Assembly (NCBI GenBank): GCA_029817715.1
Contig: JARUPY010000606.1
Span: forward strand, 3,658,001 to 3,722,000
Length of the DNA stretch: 64,000 nt
From: Melastoma dodecandrum
Lineage: Eukaryota > Streptophyta > Magnoliopsida > Myrtales > Melastomataceae
Direction: 5' to 3'
This document shows positions 26,727 through 40,029 of this stretch, piece by piece. The notes under the pieces are model-generated. The model ran no database searches, was not told the origin of the DNA, and worked only from the letters and a program-made list of their open reading frames with translations. The translations under genes were made by a program, and so were the position numbers. Within the stretch, counting starts at the first letter, position 1, and every line of letters starts with the position of its first letter.

Positions 26727-26870
26727 GAAGTCGAACTCTACGAGTTGTACTTCGATTTTTTTTTAAGTCAAATTCATAAAAGTTCGAATTTTCGAGTATT
26801 TTTTGAAGTGAAACATTATAAGTTTGACTTTCCGTCTTGAGCAAAGTTGAACTTATAGAGTTCGACTTCA
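26727..26870. repeat. island of degenerate palindromes built on GAAGTCGAACTC
   Basis: Four or more copies of one self-complementary word occur within 145 bases. The first (26727-26754) reads GAAGTCGAACTC, then a TA centre, then an imperfect reverse complement. The last (26844-26870) reads AAAGTTGAACTTATAGAG followed by TTCGACTTC. Shorter half copies (AAGTTCGAATTTTCGAG, AAGTTTGACTT) lie between. The island sits in the shared intergenic region of the divergent PME and BiP genes. No TIRs or coding sequence are seen, and the repeat type is unknown. Confidence 0.5.
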
Positions 26871-27595
26871 TAAATATATTTTAAAAATTTTTAAAACTTC
26901 CCACCCTATTTTATGAATTTTTTTCCCGATTAATCTTAAAATATAACAAAGCCCCACAACTTACACCCAAGCTGCTAAAGGATAGAACCATGAAAATAAG
27001 ATAAGTAAAATCAAGGTATTTCATTTTACACGAGAAGCGTTTGGTGGTGATGTCCACGACTCACCTTTGGCATGAATTTTTCCGACAAAATCTGCAGGGA
27101 TTGTAATTTGGGGAGGCAATCATTGCAGACACGTCGGCATGTAATTGCAGGGCGCTACTTGTGTTGGCTGTTCAAAATCCAAACTTATATTTCCTTTTAA
27201 GATAGATATGACTGATGGGTACCTATGTTTTTATAATTCCATTACAACCTCAATTCTACAGCCTTTTCTTTTCACTTATTTTTTTGAGGTTTTCTAGATA
27301 CATATATGCATGGTTTATTTATAGGCTCTGTCCATCACAACACAACATCCTAAAGATATTACATCCCGATGATGGCCATTAAAACTTGAAGCAGTTCGGT
27401 CCGAAGTGATTGAATTTCGGCCCACATGCATCCATACTTCACGAGCCCAAATCCATGACTTCAAATTCTACCAACGACCTTCAGTCCAACCGCTCAGATT
27501 CTCCCACGTAGCCCTCGATCCGCATCGAGCAGTCAGAAACATCCCAACGGAGGACAATCAATCCCATTGGTCCGTCTCTTAGGTGGCTGATCGTT

Positions 27596-27606
27596 ATTGG
27601 TCCACG
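27596..27606 (+). promoter_or_regulatory. ERSE-II unfolded-protein-response element of the BiP gene
   Basis: ATTGGTCCACG is an exact match to the ERSE-II consensus (ATTGG-N-CCACG), which recruits NF-Y together with ER-stress bZIP factors. It lies 228 bases before the BiP start codon. A related sequence, ATTGGTCCGTC, lies 30 bases upstream (27566-27576). The match and the position upstream of an ER chaperone make ER-stress induction very likely. Binding itself is inferred. Confidence 0.75.
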
Positions 27607-27833
27607 TAAGCAAAGATGACACTTCGTGACGGTCCCTTGCGCCCCCCCCAATTCGCTGCACTCCCGTGTGCCTTCCAATATAATGCCCCTCCCACCCCTG
27701 CCTCCTCGCCTTCAATCCAAATAGGGCCCATCACTCCCCGGAGGTTCCCACACGCGATCTCTTCATTCTTCTGGATAATTCTTCCCCGTAGACGATCGGT
27801 TTGTTAGGGTGGTATTCCTTGTGATCCTCTGAG

Positions 27834-30945
<3,112 letters not shown>

Positions 30946-31439
30946 ATTTGTGCGTCCCCCTATTGGTGGTCCTTTTTTTTATTTTTAGCAGACTTCAATG
31001 AAGAGGGTAATTGAGGTCGCCAGAGGAAAGAGGGGAGGGGAGGGGTTGGCTTAGGATTTTTTAGGGGTTTAGCTTAAATCGTGAGTCTATGTTAAAAATC
31101 TTCTTGTCCTGGCGATTGAAACAATCATACTCTAATTTTTTATGCTTCCGTTTTCCGGATGGGTTATTAGGGGGTTTTAGTTAAAAAGCAAGGTTATGAA
31201 ATGAAGACTAACATAAAAGTATTCATAGAAGCTTGGAAGTCATGCAGTCACGCGTATAAAAGGTAACATTTCGTCCATCGTGCCCTTGATTATAATATCA
31301 TCGATTCGGTTAGTTTATTTTTTTTTTTAAATATAGTTTTAATTTTAAAAATCCCCAAAATATCATACATATGCCACAATTTGCGACATTAAAAATACAA
31401 AAAAAAATTATAGTATTTGCAAATTCCTTTAAATACTTG

Positions 31440-32590
31440 GTTGAATCTGCAGGAGCATGAGACGTCATAAAAATATGGTCCTCTACCGCGATTTTACAAG
31501 AGGATATAGATCTCGGCCCTGGACCACGACTTCAGAGCATTTATGTTTTTTTTGTAATTTTCTGCAGCCTCCCTGTCCCATAGTCTTCAACCGCGACTTT
31601 AGTTGGATATCACAAGATCATGATATTAGTTTGACACCGAAGAAATTTTCGGTCATTTAGAAGTCGCAATTTAGAACCGTGTTTGGGGTGCTCGGAGAAA
31701 AATTGATCAAATAAGGATGATTTGGCTGGTGCCGGAGCCGTGTTACGATCGGAGACCACGTGTTTTTTTAACGAGAAAGGCTATCCGAAACAATGATTTT
31801 TATCTAAATGAGTCATTGTCATTGTTAGAAGCTGCAACTCTTATTGAAACTCGCAGTCTCGAACCATGATATTATCGAGTTATAATCCTCCCCATTCCCG
31901 ATCGTTGTTTCGGTTAGGGCACGGATTATGAAACACCCGCCCCTAGAAGCAATTCTAAAAGACTCATAATCGCTTCTTCTCTTCTTTCGCAATCTCCTCA
32001 AAATACCAATCGTTCTTCCCACTACTTATCCACTTCACTTTCTCTTTCATGATGGTTGCCTTTGCTCATTGATTTTAAAAGGGTAAGAATGTTTAGTAAG
32101 AGAAGGACATACCTAGCTTGGATATAGACGAGTATATGCAATACTGCCCATCACAAGGCATCACGTACATCAGCCACGATGATCCTAATACATATACGGG
32201 CTTGGGATAAATTTCTCCATATATCTTCGCTTATACACCAACTAACATACGTTGATGATAGCCCCTTGAGCCACCACTAGAGAGTGTAGTTTGATGTTTG
32301 AATAGTACCTACATATGTTTTTGTTGTATACAGGGTGGCTGCTGATAGACAAAGCATTATTATGACAAAGCATTGTTCTTGAACCGCGATACTACTTCAA
32401 CAACAAAACAACAAAAAAAAGAAACAACAACCTCTAATAAAATTTTTCTCAAAGTGTTTTAAATTTGGAATTCTAAATAAGGCCTTTTGAGCAATTTGAA
32501 AATTTCTACTTTCAAATTAGTGTTATAATCCTAAATTATTGTACTTTCCTACCGTAGTGGTTTTGGACCGCGATCTCGTTGTGGCATGTC
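31440..32590. repeat. dispersed island of ACCGCGA/TCGCGGT-type half palindromes
   Basis: The heptamer ACCGCGA occurs exactly four times (31485, 31590, 32383, 32567). Each is preceded by T/A/G-rich text such as TTGA or TTGG and followed by T- or C-rich text. Diverged or inverted versions lie between: CCACGACTTC at 31523, GAAGTCGC followed by AGAACCGTG near 31659, and ACTCGCAGTCTCGAACCATGA near 31850. The words are half sites of a palindrome similar to GTCGCGGT..ACCGCGAC. No TIRs or ORFs are seen. Confidence 0.4.
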
Positions 32591-33040
32591 TCACATCCAC
32601 CGTAAAATAGCAGTTACAGGCCATGTCTTTGGAAAAATTTATAAATAACCAGTGAACTATGTATGAGTGATATTTTGATTTTAAGATAATGGTTGTGTAC
32701 GATTTTAAGATACTATAAAAAATATATTGTATTAGGGTTCTATTTTTTTCCTTTTTCTTTTATAATTAGATTTTGTGCACCACAAAACGTATACGATTTC
32801 TCATCCCCCCGTGCCGTATCCAGTGGCGGAGCAAGGGGACAGAAGGGGCATGGCCTCCTGAGTTTTTTTTTTTCTAGAAAAGATAATTAATTAGGTCAGT
32901 TTTTGTTAGAATGGTTCAGGAATTTCAATAATCAACTTTTCAACAAAGAGAGGAAAAAGAAAATTTGAGTATCGAAGGGCATTTGCGTAAACTCACCATT
33001 CTAAGATGGAGAAGAACATCTATCTTTTTTTTTTTTTTTT

Positions 33041-33048
33041 TATATAAA
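33041..33048 (+). promoter_or_regulatory. TATA box of the ALS gene
   Basis: TATATAAA directly follows an 18-base T-run and lies 110 bases before the ALS start codon. A start of transcription about 30 bases downstream (near 33072) would just exclude the out-of-frame ATG at 33069, leaving the ALS ATG at 33158 as the first one in the mRNA. Confidence 0.55.
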
Positions 33049-33157
33049 GAAATAATTGGACGAATCTCATGGTCACAATTCGCCGCCGCCGCCGCCTCCT
33101 CGTCGTCTCCTCCCCACAACATTTTGGCTTCTGTCCCGCCCCCTCCGAGCCCCACCC

Positions 33158-35279
33158 ATGGCGGCGACCTCTGCCGCCTCCTCCGCCCCCTCCGCCACCC
33201 CAAGATCCCTCCACTTAGCCATCCCTCTCCGCCTCACCACCTCCATCGCCACCACCAAATGCACTCCACACCGCCTCCCCTTCCTCCTCCGCATCTCCAA
33301 TTCCCTCTCTTCCTCCTCCTCCTCCTCCTCCAACAACAACAACCCTATCCCTAAGGCTTCCGCCACCACAACGGCCACTTCGGAGTCCATCTCCCCCGCT
33401 GTTTCCCCGCCCTTCGTGTCCCGTTTCTCTCCCGACGAGCCTCGCAAGGGCGCTGACATCCTCGTTGAGGCCCTCGAGCGTGAGGGCGTCACCGACGTCT
33501 TCGCTTACCCTGGCGGTGCTTCCATGGAGATCCATCAGGCCCTGACTCGCTCCAACATTATAAGGAACGTCCTCCCTAGGCACGAGCAGGGTGGCATTTT
33601 CGCTGCCGAGGGTTACGCCCGTTCCTCTGGCCTTCCTGGCGTCTGCATCGCCACCTCTGGCCCCGGTGCTACGAACCTTGTCAGTGGGCTTGCTGACGCC
33701 CTCCTTGACAGCACTCCCCTCGTGGCCATCACCGGACAGGTCAGTGTCTTTGTGTTTTGGCTTTTCGTTGTTGTGGTTGTAGGTTATAGATTCGGGGGCT
33801 GAAGATTGTGTGTTGAGGCGTTTGGTTGTTGGTGCGGTTGTCTATGGATAGGTTCCGCGGAGGATGATTGGCACAGATGCTTTCCAGGAAACTCCGATTG
33901 TGGAGGTAACCAGATCCATTACTAAGCACAACTATCTGGTTCTCGATGTGGATGATATACCTAGAATCGTTAAGGAGGCCTTCTTCCTAGCTACGTCTGG
34001 GAGGCCAGGCCCCGTTCTGATCGACGTTCCGAAGGATATTCAGCAGCAGCTCAGCGTACCGAACTGGAACCAGCTTATGCAGTTGCCTGGGTACATCTCA
34101 AGGTTGCCTGGGCGCCCTCAGCAGTCTCACTTGGAACAGATTGTTCGGCTGATATCGGAGTCGAAGAGGCCGGTGTTGTATGTCGGTGGTGGATGTCTGA
34201 ACTCGAGCGAGGAGTTGAGGAAATTTGTCGAACTCACCGGGATTCCTGTTGCTAGTACTCTGATGGGCCTTGGTTCCTTCCCTTGCTCGGATGAGCTGTC
34301 GCTGCGCATGCTTGGCATGCATGGGACAGTTTATGCAAATTATGCAGTGGATAAGAGCGACCTTTTGCTGGCGTTTGGGGTGAGGTTCGATGACCGTGTC
34401 ACTGGAAAGCTCGAGGCTTTTGCGAGTCGGGCCAAGATTGTCCACATCGATATTGACTCTGCTGAGATTGGGAAGAACAAGCAGCCTCACATTTCCTTGT
34501 GGGGTGATGTAAAGCCAGCCATAGCAGGGATTAATGAGCTGTTGCAACGGAGAAGATCAGATCTGCATTTGGATTTCTCGGATTGGAAATCTGAGCTCGA
34601 TGAGCAGAGGAAGACTTACCCCCTCAGTTTCAAGGCCTTTGGCGATGCGATCCCCCCACAGTATGCGATTCAGCTGCTTGATGAGTTGACCAATGGGGAG
34701 GCCATCGTCAGCACGGGTGTTGGGCAGCACCAGATGTGGGCGGCCCAGTTCTACAACTATAAGAGGCCTCGACAGTGGCTGACCTCCGGCGGACTCGGGG
34801 CGATGGGCTTTGGACTCCCTGCAGCAATCGGAGCGGCAGTTGCGAACCCGGACTCGATCGTGGTCGACATCGACGGGGATGGAAGCTTCATTATGAACGT
34901 GCAGGAATTAGCAACGGCCAGGGTGGAGAATCTCCCAGTCAAGATCCTGCTGTTGAACAACCAGCACTTGGGAATGGTGGTCCAGTGGGAGGACAGGTTC
35001 TACAAGGCAAACCGTGCTCACACGTATCTTGGCAACCCCAAGAAGGAATCAGAGATATTCCCCAACTTCCTAAAGTTTGCAGAAGCCTGCGATATACCAG
35101 CGGCCCGCGTGACGAAGAAGGGGGAACTCAGGGCCGCCATGCAGAAGATGCTGGACACTCCTGGGCCATACCTGCTGGACGTGATCGTGCCGCACCAGGA
35201 GCACGTGCTGCCAATGATCCCGAGCGGAGGAGCATTCAAGGACGTGATCATAGAAGGAGACGGGCGAGCGCAGTATTAA
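33158..35279 (+). CDS. ALS: acetolactate (acetohydroxyacid) synthase, catalytic subunit, chloroplastic
   Basis: A ThDP- and FAD-dependent enzyme for the first common step of Val, Leu and Ile synthesis in plastids, and the target of sulfonylurea and imidazolinone herbicides. Two exons, 33158-33739 and 33852-35279, join to 669 aa. Residues 1 to about 85 are a Ser/Thr-rich transit peptide. The catalytic Glu143 is in RHEQGG. The ThDP motif GDGSF..NN is in the C-terminal domain. Herbicide-site residues are the sensitive forms: Ala121, Pro196, Ala204, Asp375, Arg376, Trp573, Ser652 and Gly653 (Arabidopsis numbers are one higher). The 112-bp GT-AG intron (33740-33851) interrupts GQ|VPRRMIG one codon before Pro196. 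It is required, because the two parts lie in different frames and the intron contains a stop. Plant ALS coding regions are usually described as intronless. Confidence 0.96.
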
Positions 35280-35619
35280 CGGTAAAAAGAAAAAAAGACA
35301 GTAAGATCAAGGCTATGTTTATCATCGAGAATTTTTGTGTCGTCCGGCGTTTTAGCTATGATCGTGTTTTTTGTATGGGCAGTTGTATGTCGGTTGGTTA
35401 GGACTAGGAGGATTCCCATCTGTAATATCTCTTTTGGTGTAGAAGGGTGTGGAACGAATGAATGGATGGTGGTAGAGAAGTCCTCCTTATCCTTGGTTGC
35501 ATTTGTCTTTGTCCGTCTTCACAGAAGAATCCAAAAAATACAGTTTTAAGTTTTATTGGTGGTTACATCCACCGTAATGGTTCTGTTTTATAAAATACGG
35601 ACTTGCCGCGCTAAAGGGG

Positions 35620-36130
35620 TACATTTTGAAGAAGCTTGAAAACTTGCCTTCGAAGAAAATAGCGAGGGACGGGTATTCAAAATCCTTCTTACGAGACTGG
35701 GTTTTCAAACGCGTATTTTCAAAACACGCCTTTTAAGGTGCGATTTTTAAAAACTCGCCCATCTAATACTTGTAAATTTTCGACGCCAATACTTAAACGG
35801 TCTCGGTGTCTGATCGAGGGCGGATTTTGAAAACCCGACCCTTGTTCAAAGCAGCCCCTTTAACTAAATAAAGAAGAGGCAAATTTTCAAAATTCATCTC
35901 TTTTCAAAACGAGCATTTCGAAAACTTAGACAAAGAAAAACTTTCTAGCTTAGTTGGTTAGAGTCTTTATAAGGGGGACAAGGTCAAAGGGTCATGTGAA
36001 TTCAAACCAACCACATTATGGCGGGATTTGAAGACCCGTCTTAGCATGTTTAACTCGAGGGCGGGTTTTGCTTTATAATTTTTGTTCGATAAATTCGTAT
36101 TTTACGAAACACGAACCGTATTTCGTAATT
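35620..36130. repeat. island of degenerate GGGCGGGTTTTCAAAACCCGCCC-like palindromes
   Basis: At least eight degraded copies of one palindromic idea occur in about 440 bases. Examples are GGGTTTTCAAACGCG (35700), GTATTTTCAAAACACGCC (35713), GGTGCGATTTTTAAAAAC (35737), GGCGGATTTTGAAAACCCG (35820), GGCAAATTTTCAAAATTC (35878), CTTTTCAAAACGAGC (35900), GGCGGGATTTGAAGACCCG (36020) and GGGCGGGTTTTG (36060). A related CGTATTTTACGAAACACG run follows near 36095. Spacers between copies are unrelated. No TIRs or ORFs are visible. Confidence 0.5.
35946..36008 (+). repeat. tRNA-like sequence with pol III boxes A and B (SINE head or tRNA relic)
   Basis: TAGCTTAGTTGG (35946-35957) fits the box A consensus. 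ATTCAAACC (36000-36008) is one base from the box B core, 42 bases downstream, which is normal tRNA spacing. The text between does not fold into a convincing cloverleaf, so it is not a working tRNA gene. It is more likely the 5' head of a tRNA-derived SINE or a decayed tRNA. No SINE tail was identified. Confidence 0.45.
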
Positions 36131-36326
36131 TTTTTTAAACTAACCGTATTTTCGTATATAACTCATAAATGCGGACCGATAAAATTGAATAGCTGAAATA
36201 CACGGCTGCTTCAGCAACCACGGACAGAGAGACGAGGGTTACTGATTGGGATCCTAATCTCCATGTGATATTTTAAGTACTGAAATGTGATATTATTTTA
36301 CTCTTATTTCTCGAGGGTTAATTAAA

Positions 36327-36440
36327 GGTCAAATTATCAATTATACCCTAAAGTTTGTCAGTTTTATTCGATTTACCCTAACCTTTCAAATATATCACTC
36401 TATATTCCAATCTTGGGACGTTAAATCTCTTTTAGCCTCC
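36327..36440 (+). repeat. left terminal inverted repeat of the MULE
   Basis: It pairs with 39800-39910 in inverted orientation with scattered mismatches and small gaps. The outermost 20 bases differ at two positions. The TTAATTAAA target duplication abuts it on the left. Confidence 0.8.
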
Positions 36441-37005
36441 GTCAGCCATCCCCGCTAACGAAAGCCTACGTGGCGTTGACATGTCTTTTAACGCTGTCAC
36501 CACCACCGTCAAAGCCACTTTCCTTGCCTTTTTTTTTCTCAAATCGAATTTTCCCTAATCGTAAACAGAGAAGCCGCCAGACCCACCCACCTTAGACCTC
36601 CGACCCCGACCCCCACCCCACACAACCCTAATCGTTACTCCCCTAACCCTACGGAGCATGCCGATCACCATTCCCTATATCACAGCTCTCCGACCATTCC
36701 AACCCCACACAACCCACCAATCCCCCAACCTCATCCCGACCTGACCTACATTCCATATTTTTTCCATTCCACCCATTACCCATACCACATTCCTACCTCC
36801 GACCCCGATCAAATCCTCTCACAAACTCAAACCGGAAGGTCCGACCCCCATCTATCTCCAGCAACCGTCCACAACCACCAACCCCCATACATTCCCCACT
36901 TGCATTAAAGGTATGAAGCTAACTTTTTTTTTTAATTTAATTGTTTGTAATGTATGATAATCGATCTTTATAGATTACACAACATATTATTGTTTGGTTT
37001 CAGAG

Positions 37006-38660
37006 ATGGAAGATGCACGTGGGAATCTAAATTTCCATATCGGGGGAAAACTTCACCTTACGGGTAAAGTTTCATATGTTGGTGGTAAGACGGTGAAGTT
37101 TGATAACATCGATGTTGATAAGATTGGATATTTCACAATCAAAAGTTTAGCTAGGTAGTGCGGATACGAGCGTAATAGGATGTGGTTTGTGAAGCCTGGG
37201 TGGAGTTTAGCTAAAGGTTTAGTGGAGATATTAACTGATTGTCAAGTGAGTTAGTTGGTTAATTTATTGTTTGAGGCTAATTACATTAAAATTTACATTG
37301 ATGAAGATGAAATTAATGAAAATGATCCTGATTGTGGTTAGGATAGTAGGAGAGGTGAATGGGATGATGAATCTGTCGAAGATGTGGGTCAAGATGAAGT
37401 GAATGAAGTAAACATGGGTAATGTTGAGGGTATTGAATCTGATTATGTTGATTTTAAGGCAAAACTTATTGTAGAAGGTAAAGATGATGATGATGATAAT
37501 ATCATTTCCATGCATGGGAGTATCGAAAAAATGTACGACCTTGACTGTGATCATAAGGGCTTGATATTTGAGCTTGGATTGAGATTCGATTGGCTCGAAC
37601 AGTTTAAAGAAGCAATTCAGGATTATGTAATTTTGAATGGTGTGAATCTGCGTTGGGCTAGGCATGAGTAGAAGAATGGAAGCAGTATGTGTGGACAGAT
37701 ATCCCTGGCAAGTGTGCTAGTTTCTTACAACGTGTTCTAACGGTTGCTATTAAGGCATGTAATTTAAAGCATAAATATACTCGTGCTTTGAAAATAGACA
37801 GGCAACCGTTAAATGACTGGCTCGCAAGTTTATTAGAATGAACCGATACCTTGATACAATGAGAGAGAGGGATGTCATTGTTGATTTAATGGAGAAGTAT
37901 TCTGTTAATGTGAACAAATTGCAAGTGTATAGGAAAAATGGCATGCACAAAAGATTCTTAATGGGACAATTGAAGAGCACTATAAAAAGATTAGATCTTA
38001 TGTTACTTATCTTGGAAAAAAATGTCCCGATTGTACTTTCAAGCTAGAGTTGGAAGTAACTCCTGCTTTAGAGATTTTTAGCACTTTCAAGAGATTTTAC
38101 ATGGGATTTAGTCAGCTGAGTAAAGGCTTGAGGCTCGGGTGTAGGAAGGTCGTAGGCTTCGATGGGACTTTCTTAAAAACAAATGCTGGTGGAATTTTAC
38201 TTCAGCAGTTGGTAGGGATGGGAACCATCATATGTTCCCCATTGCTTGGGCATTGGTGGAAGGAGAGAACACTCAATCTTGGATGTGGTTCTTGTCTCTT
38301 CTATTTCAAGATTTGTCTGTGAATGATGGACGCGGATGGACGTTCATTAGCGATAAGCAAAAGGTAATATGTTAATTCCATCTTTGTAGCGGAAATGACG
38401 TTCAATTGGCTACTGATCCACATAATGTTGTAGATGGTGGTGAGGTAAGTATGGTTTAATTAATTAATCCGTATTTTGTTGCAGGGTTTTTCTAACAATT
38501 ATTTACATGACAAGCAACAAGACTTCAAGGAAGGGGAAAAGGAGGAAGGGGAAGAGGAGCCACTTTTCATCCTACAACGCTGGTGCAAGAGGACAATCCA
38601 AGTCATGGTCAGAGCAGCTTCAATTTGGGAAAATCCGGCATGCAAGAATCATCTGTTGCT
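37006..38660 (+). pseudogene. MuDR-family transposase, broken and internally deleted
   Basis: The N-terminal MuDR-type domain begins after an acceptor-like TTTCAG at ATG 37006. It contains KIGYFTIKSLA, then in-frame TAG stops at 37156, 37252 and 37339. The next block, FELGLRFDWLEQFKEAI (37567 on), matches the linker domain. The DDE part contains GCRKVVGFDGTFLKT (38131 on; first catalytic Asp) and then, in a shifted frame, VGRDGNHHMFPIAWALVEGEN and FISDKQK (second Asp region). After about 38360 the catalytic Glu region and the SWIM zinc finger are missing, and only a Lys/Arg-rich tail (38480-38660) remains. Several frameshifts make it nonfunctional. Confidence 0.85.
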
Positions 38661-39197
38661 GGACCTAGCGTGAAACTCTCTACCAAGTGCAATATTGACC
38701 CAACATTAGTTGTGTATCTTGTTCTAATTTCCATGACAATATGGAGTTCTTGTTGATCTGAACATTGACAGTATGTTTGCCTAGTGTGTTAAAGTGTAAG
38801 GACATGTTTGTCTGAAAATGCCGGCAGTTCTTGTTGACAGTTCTTGTTGACATGTGTGTTAAAATGAATGTTGACAGTTCTTGTTAGCAATATGATTGTC
38901 TGAAAATGTTAACAATGTGTTTATTTATAAACTTTGGTAAATTTGCCTGGATTATACCTGCAGGAGTAACATGAGTAAATTTGCCTGAAGTTCAATAATT
39001 GGAATTAACAAAATTGTTCATGACATTGATCTTCAATAATTTTGGAATTATACATGTGTTCAAATTACACGGATTTCTAACTTCAGAAATAGCTAAAAAC
39101 AACATTGTTCATTTCTTCCACGATGAAACAAAAACTAATTACGGCCCCAATTATATAGATAACTATCAAGAGTCTCACAGAATTAGTTTTCAACAAT

Positions 39198-39475
39198 TTA
39201 ACGTTTTCTTCTGCTTTTAACCAATGCAATCTCCATTGTCATTAATCGTGCCTCAATACTTGAGTTTTTAGCCACCTCATCCACCTCGATAACCTGCTTC
39301 TTCAAATAGCACCCATAATCAGTGGAATCCAGCCACATAAAGAACCACAACCACCATCAACCTTGTAACGAGGACATCCTAAAAACTTCCTGCCATTATT
39401 CTTTTGGGTTTGAGCTATCCTAACGCTAACTCCACAGTAGCACTTTATAATGCCATCTTCTCCATATAATTCGAA
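39198..39475 (-). pseudogene. GRF-type zinc-finger protein remnant inside the MULE
   Basis: Read from 39475 down, the minus strand gives IIKCYCGVSVRIAQTQKNNG, then RKFLGCPRYKVDGGCG and a Trp. These are the CxCG..N.GRkF.GCPry...CgfF.W residues of the GRF zinc finger. One frameshift follows, after which the frame continues STDYGCYLKKQVIEVDEVAK to a stop at 39198. An in-frame stop lies just upstream of the finger, so the start is lost or on a missing exon. It is convergent with the transposase, an arrangement like mudrA/mudrB in maize MuDR, though mudrB is a different protein. Confidence 0.65.
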
Positions 39476-39799
39476 CTATCCATGGTGCTGTCGTTTGTTC
39501 ATATAATTACGTCTGGTGGACATACCCGCAGTTAGATAAGTGAATTCTATGATGCAAAACAAATTGAGTAATTAACGAGTGATAGATTTCTCCACATTTC
39601 TAATGGTCATACCTGTACGACTAGGGTTTAAAGTCAGGGTGGGATGTGATAAGTGTGAGAAGGGGGTTTGTGGTTATCGTTTGGGTCGGAAAGGGGACGG
39701 GGTTCAAAGGGTGGAATGAGATCGGGGTTTGGGTTTGGGTGGAATTAGAGACATGGTTCTCATTGGGAGGGGTCGGGCTTCTTGTTGGGTGGGGTTGGG

Positions 39800-39910
39800 G
39801 CGGAGACCGTCAACGGATGCCAAAATAGATTTAACCTCCCAAAATTAGGATATAGAGTGATTATTTTAGATAAAATTAATAAATTTTAACGTATAATTGA
39901 TAATTTGAAT
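39800..39910 (-). repeat. right terminal inverted repeat of the MULE
   Basis: Reverse complement of the left end with scattered differences. It is followed directly by TTAATTAAA (39911-39919), the second copy of the target duplication. Confidence 0.8.
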
Positions 39911-40029
39911 TTAATTAAATTATTTCAAGAATTTTAAAAATAAAACCTCCCATTTTGAAAAATATTTTCTTGAGAAATAACTCGGCCTTTGTCCCTCCGA
40001 CGAATCTCAAAACGAACAGAGAACCCGTC

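Larger units (their letters stand above)
30946..33157. other. spacer between BiP and ALS, containing a palindrome island
   Basis: The first 250 bases are probably the BiP 3' untranslated region. The rest is AT-rich with the repeat island described at 31440-32590. The end, from about 33041, is the ALS promoter and leader. No gene was recognised. Confidence 0.5.
35280..36317. other. ALS 3' region followed by repeat-rich spacer
   Basis: About 250 bases of probable 3' untranslated region are followed by the palindrome island and the tRNA-like fragment described separately, up to the target duplication of the Mutator-like element. No coding gene is seen. Confidence 0.5.
36327..39910. mobile_element. 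Mutator-like element (MULE), 3.58 kb, with TIRs and 9-bp target duplication
   Basis: The two ends are inverted repeats over about 110 bases. The left end starts GGTCAAATTATCAATTATAC and the right end, reverse complemented, starts ATTCAAATTATCAATTATAC. Matching blocks include CACTCTATAT, TTGGGA.GTTAAATCT and CCGT.. further in. TTAATTAAA is present directly on both sides (36318-36326 and 39911-39919), the 9-bp duplication typical of Mutator. Inside are a plus-strand MuDR-type transposase remnant and, convergent to it, a minus-strand GRF zinc-finger remnant. The element is dead. Confidence 0.85.

Noticed and set aside
32820..32845. CAGTGGCGGAGCAAGG, similar to the ends of some plant hAT-like elements
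   Set aside because: No inverted partner or target duplication was found nearby, so an element cannot be defined.
34098..34547. 149-codon minus-strand frame inside ALS
   Set aside because: It is the shadow of the GC-biased ALS exon 2, with no independent evidence.
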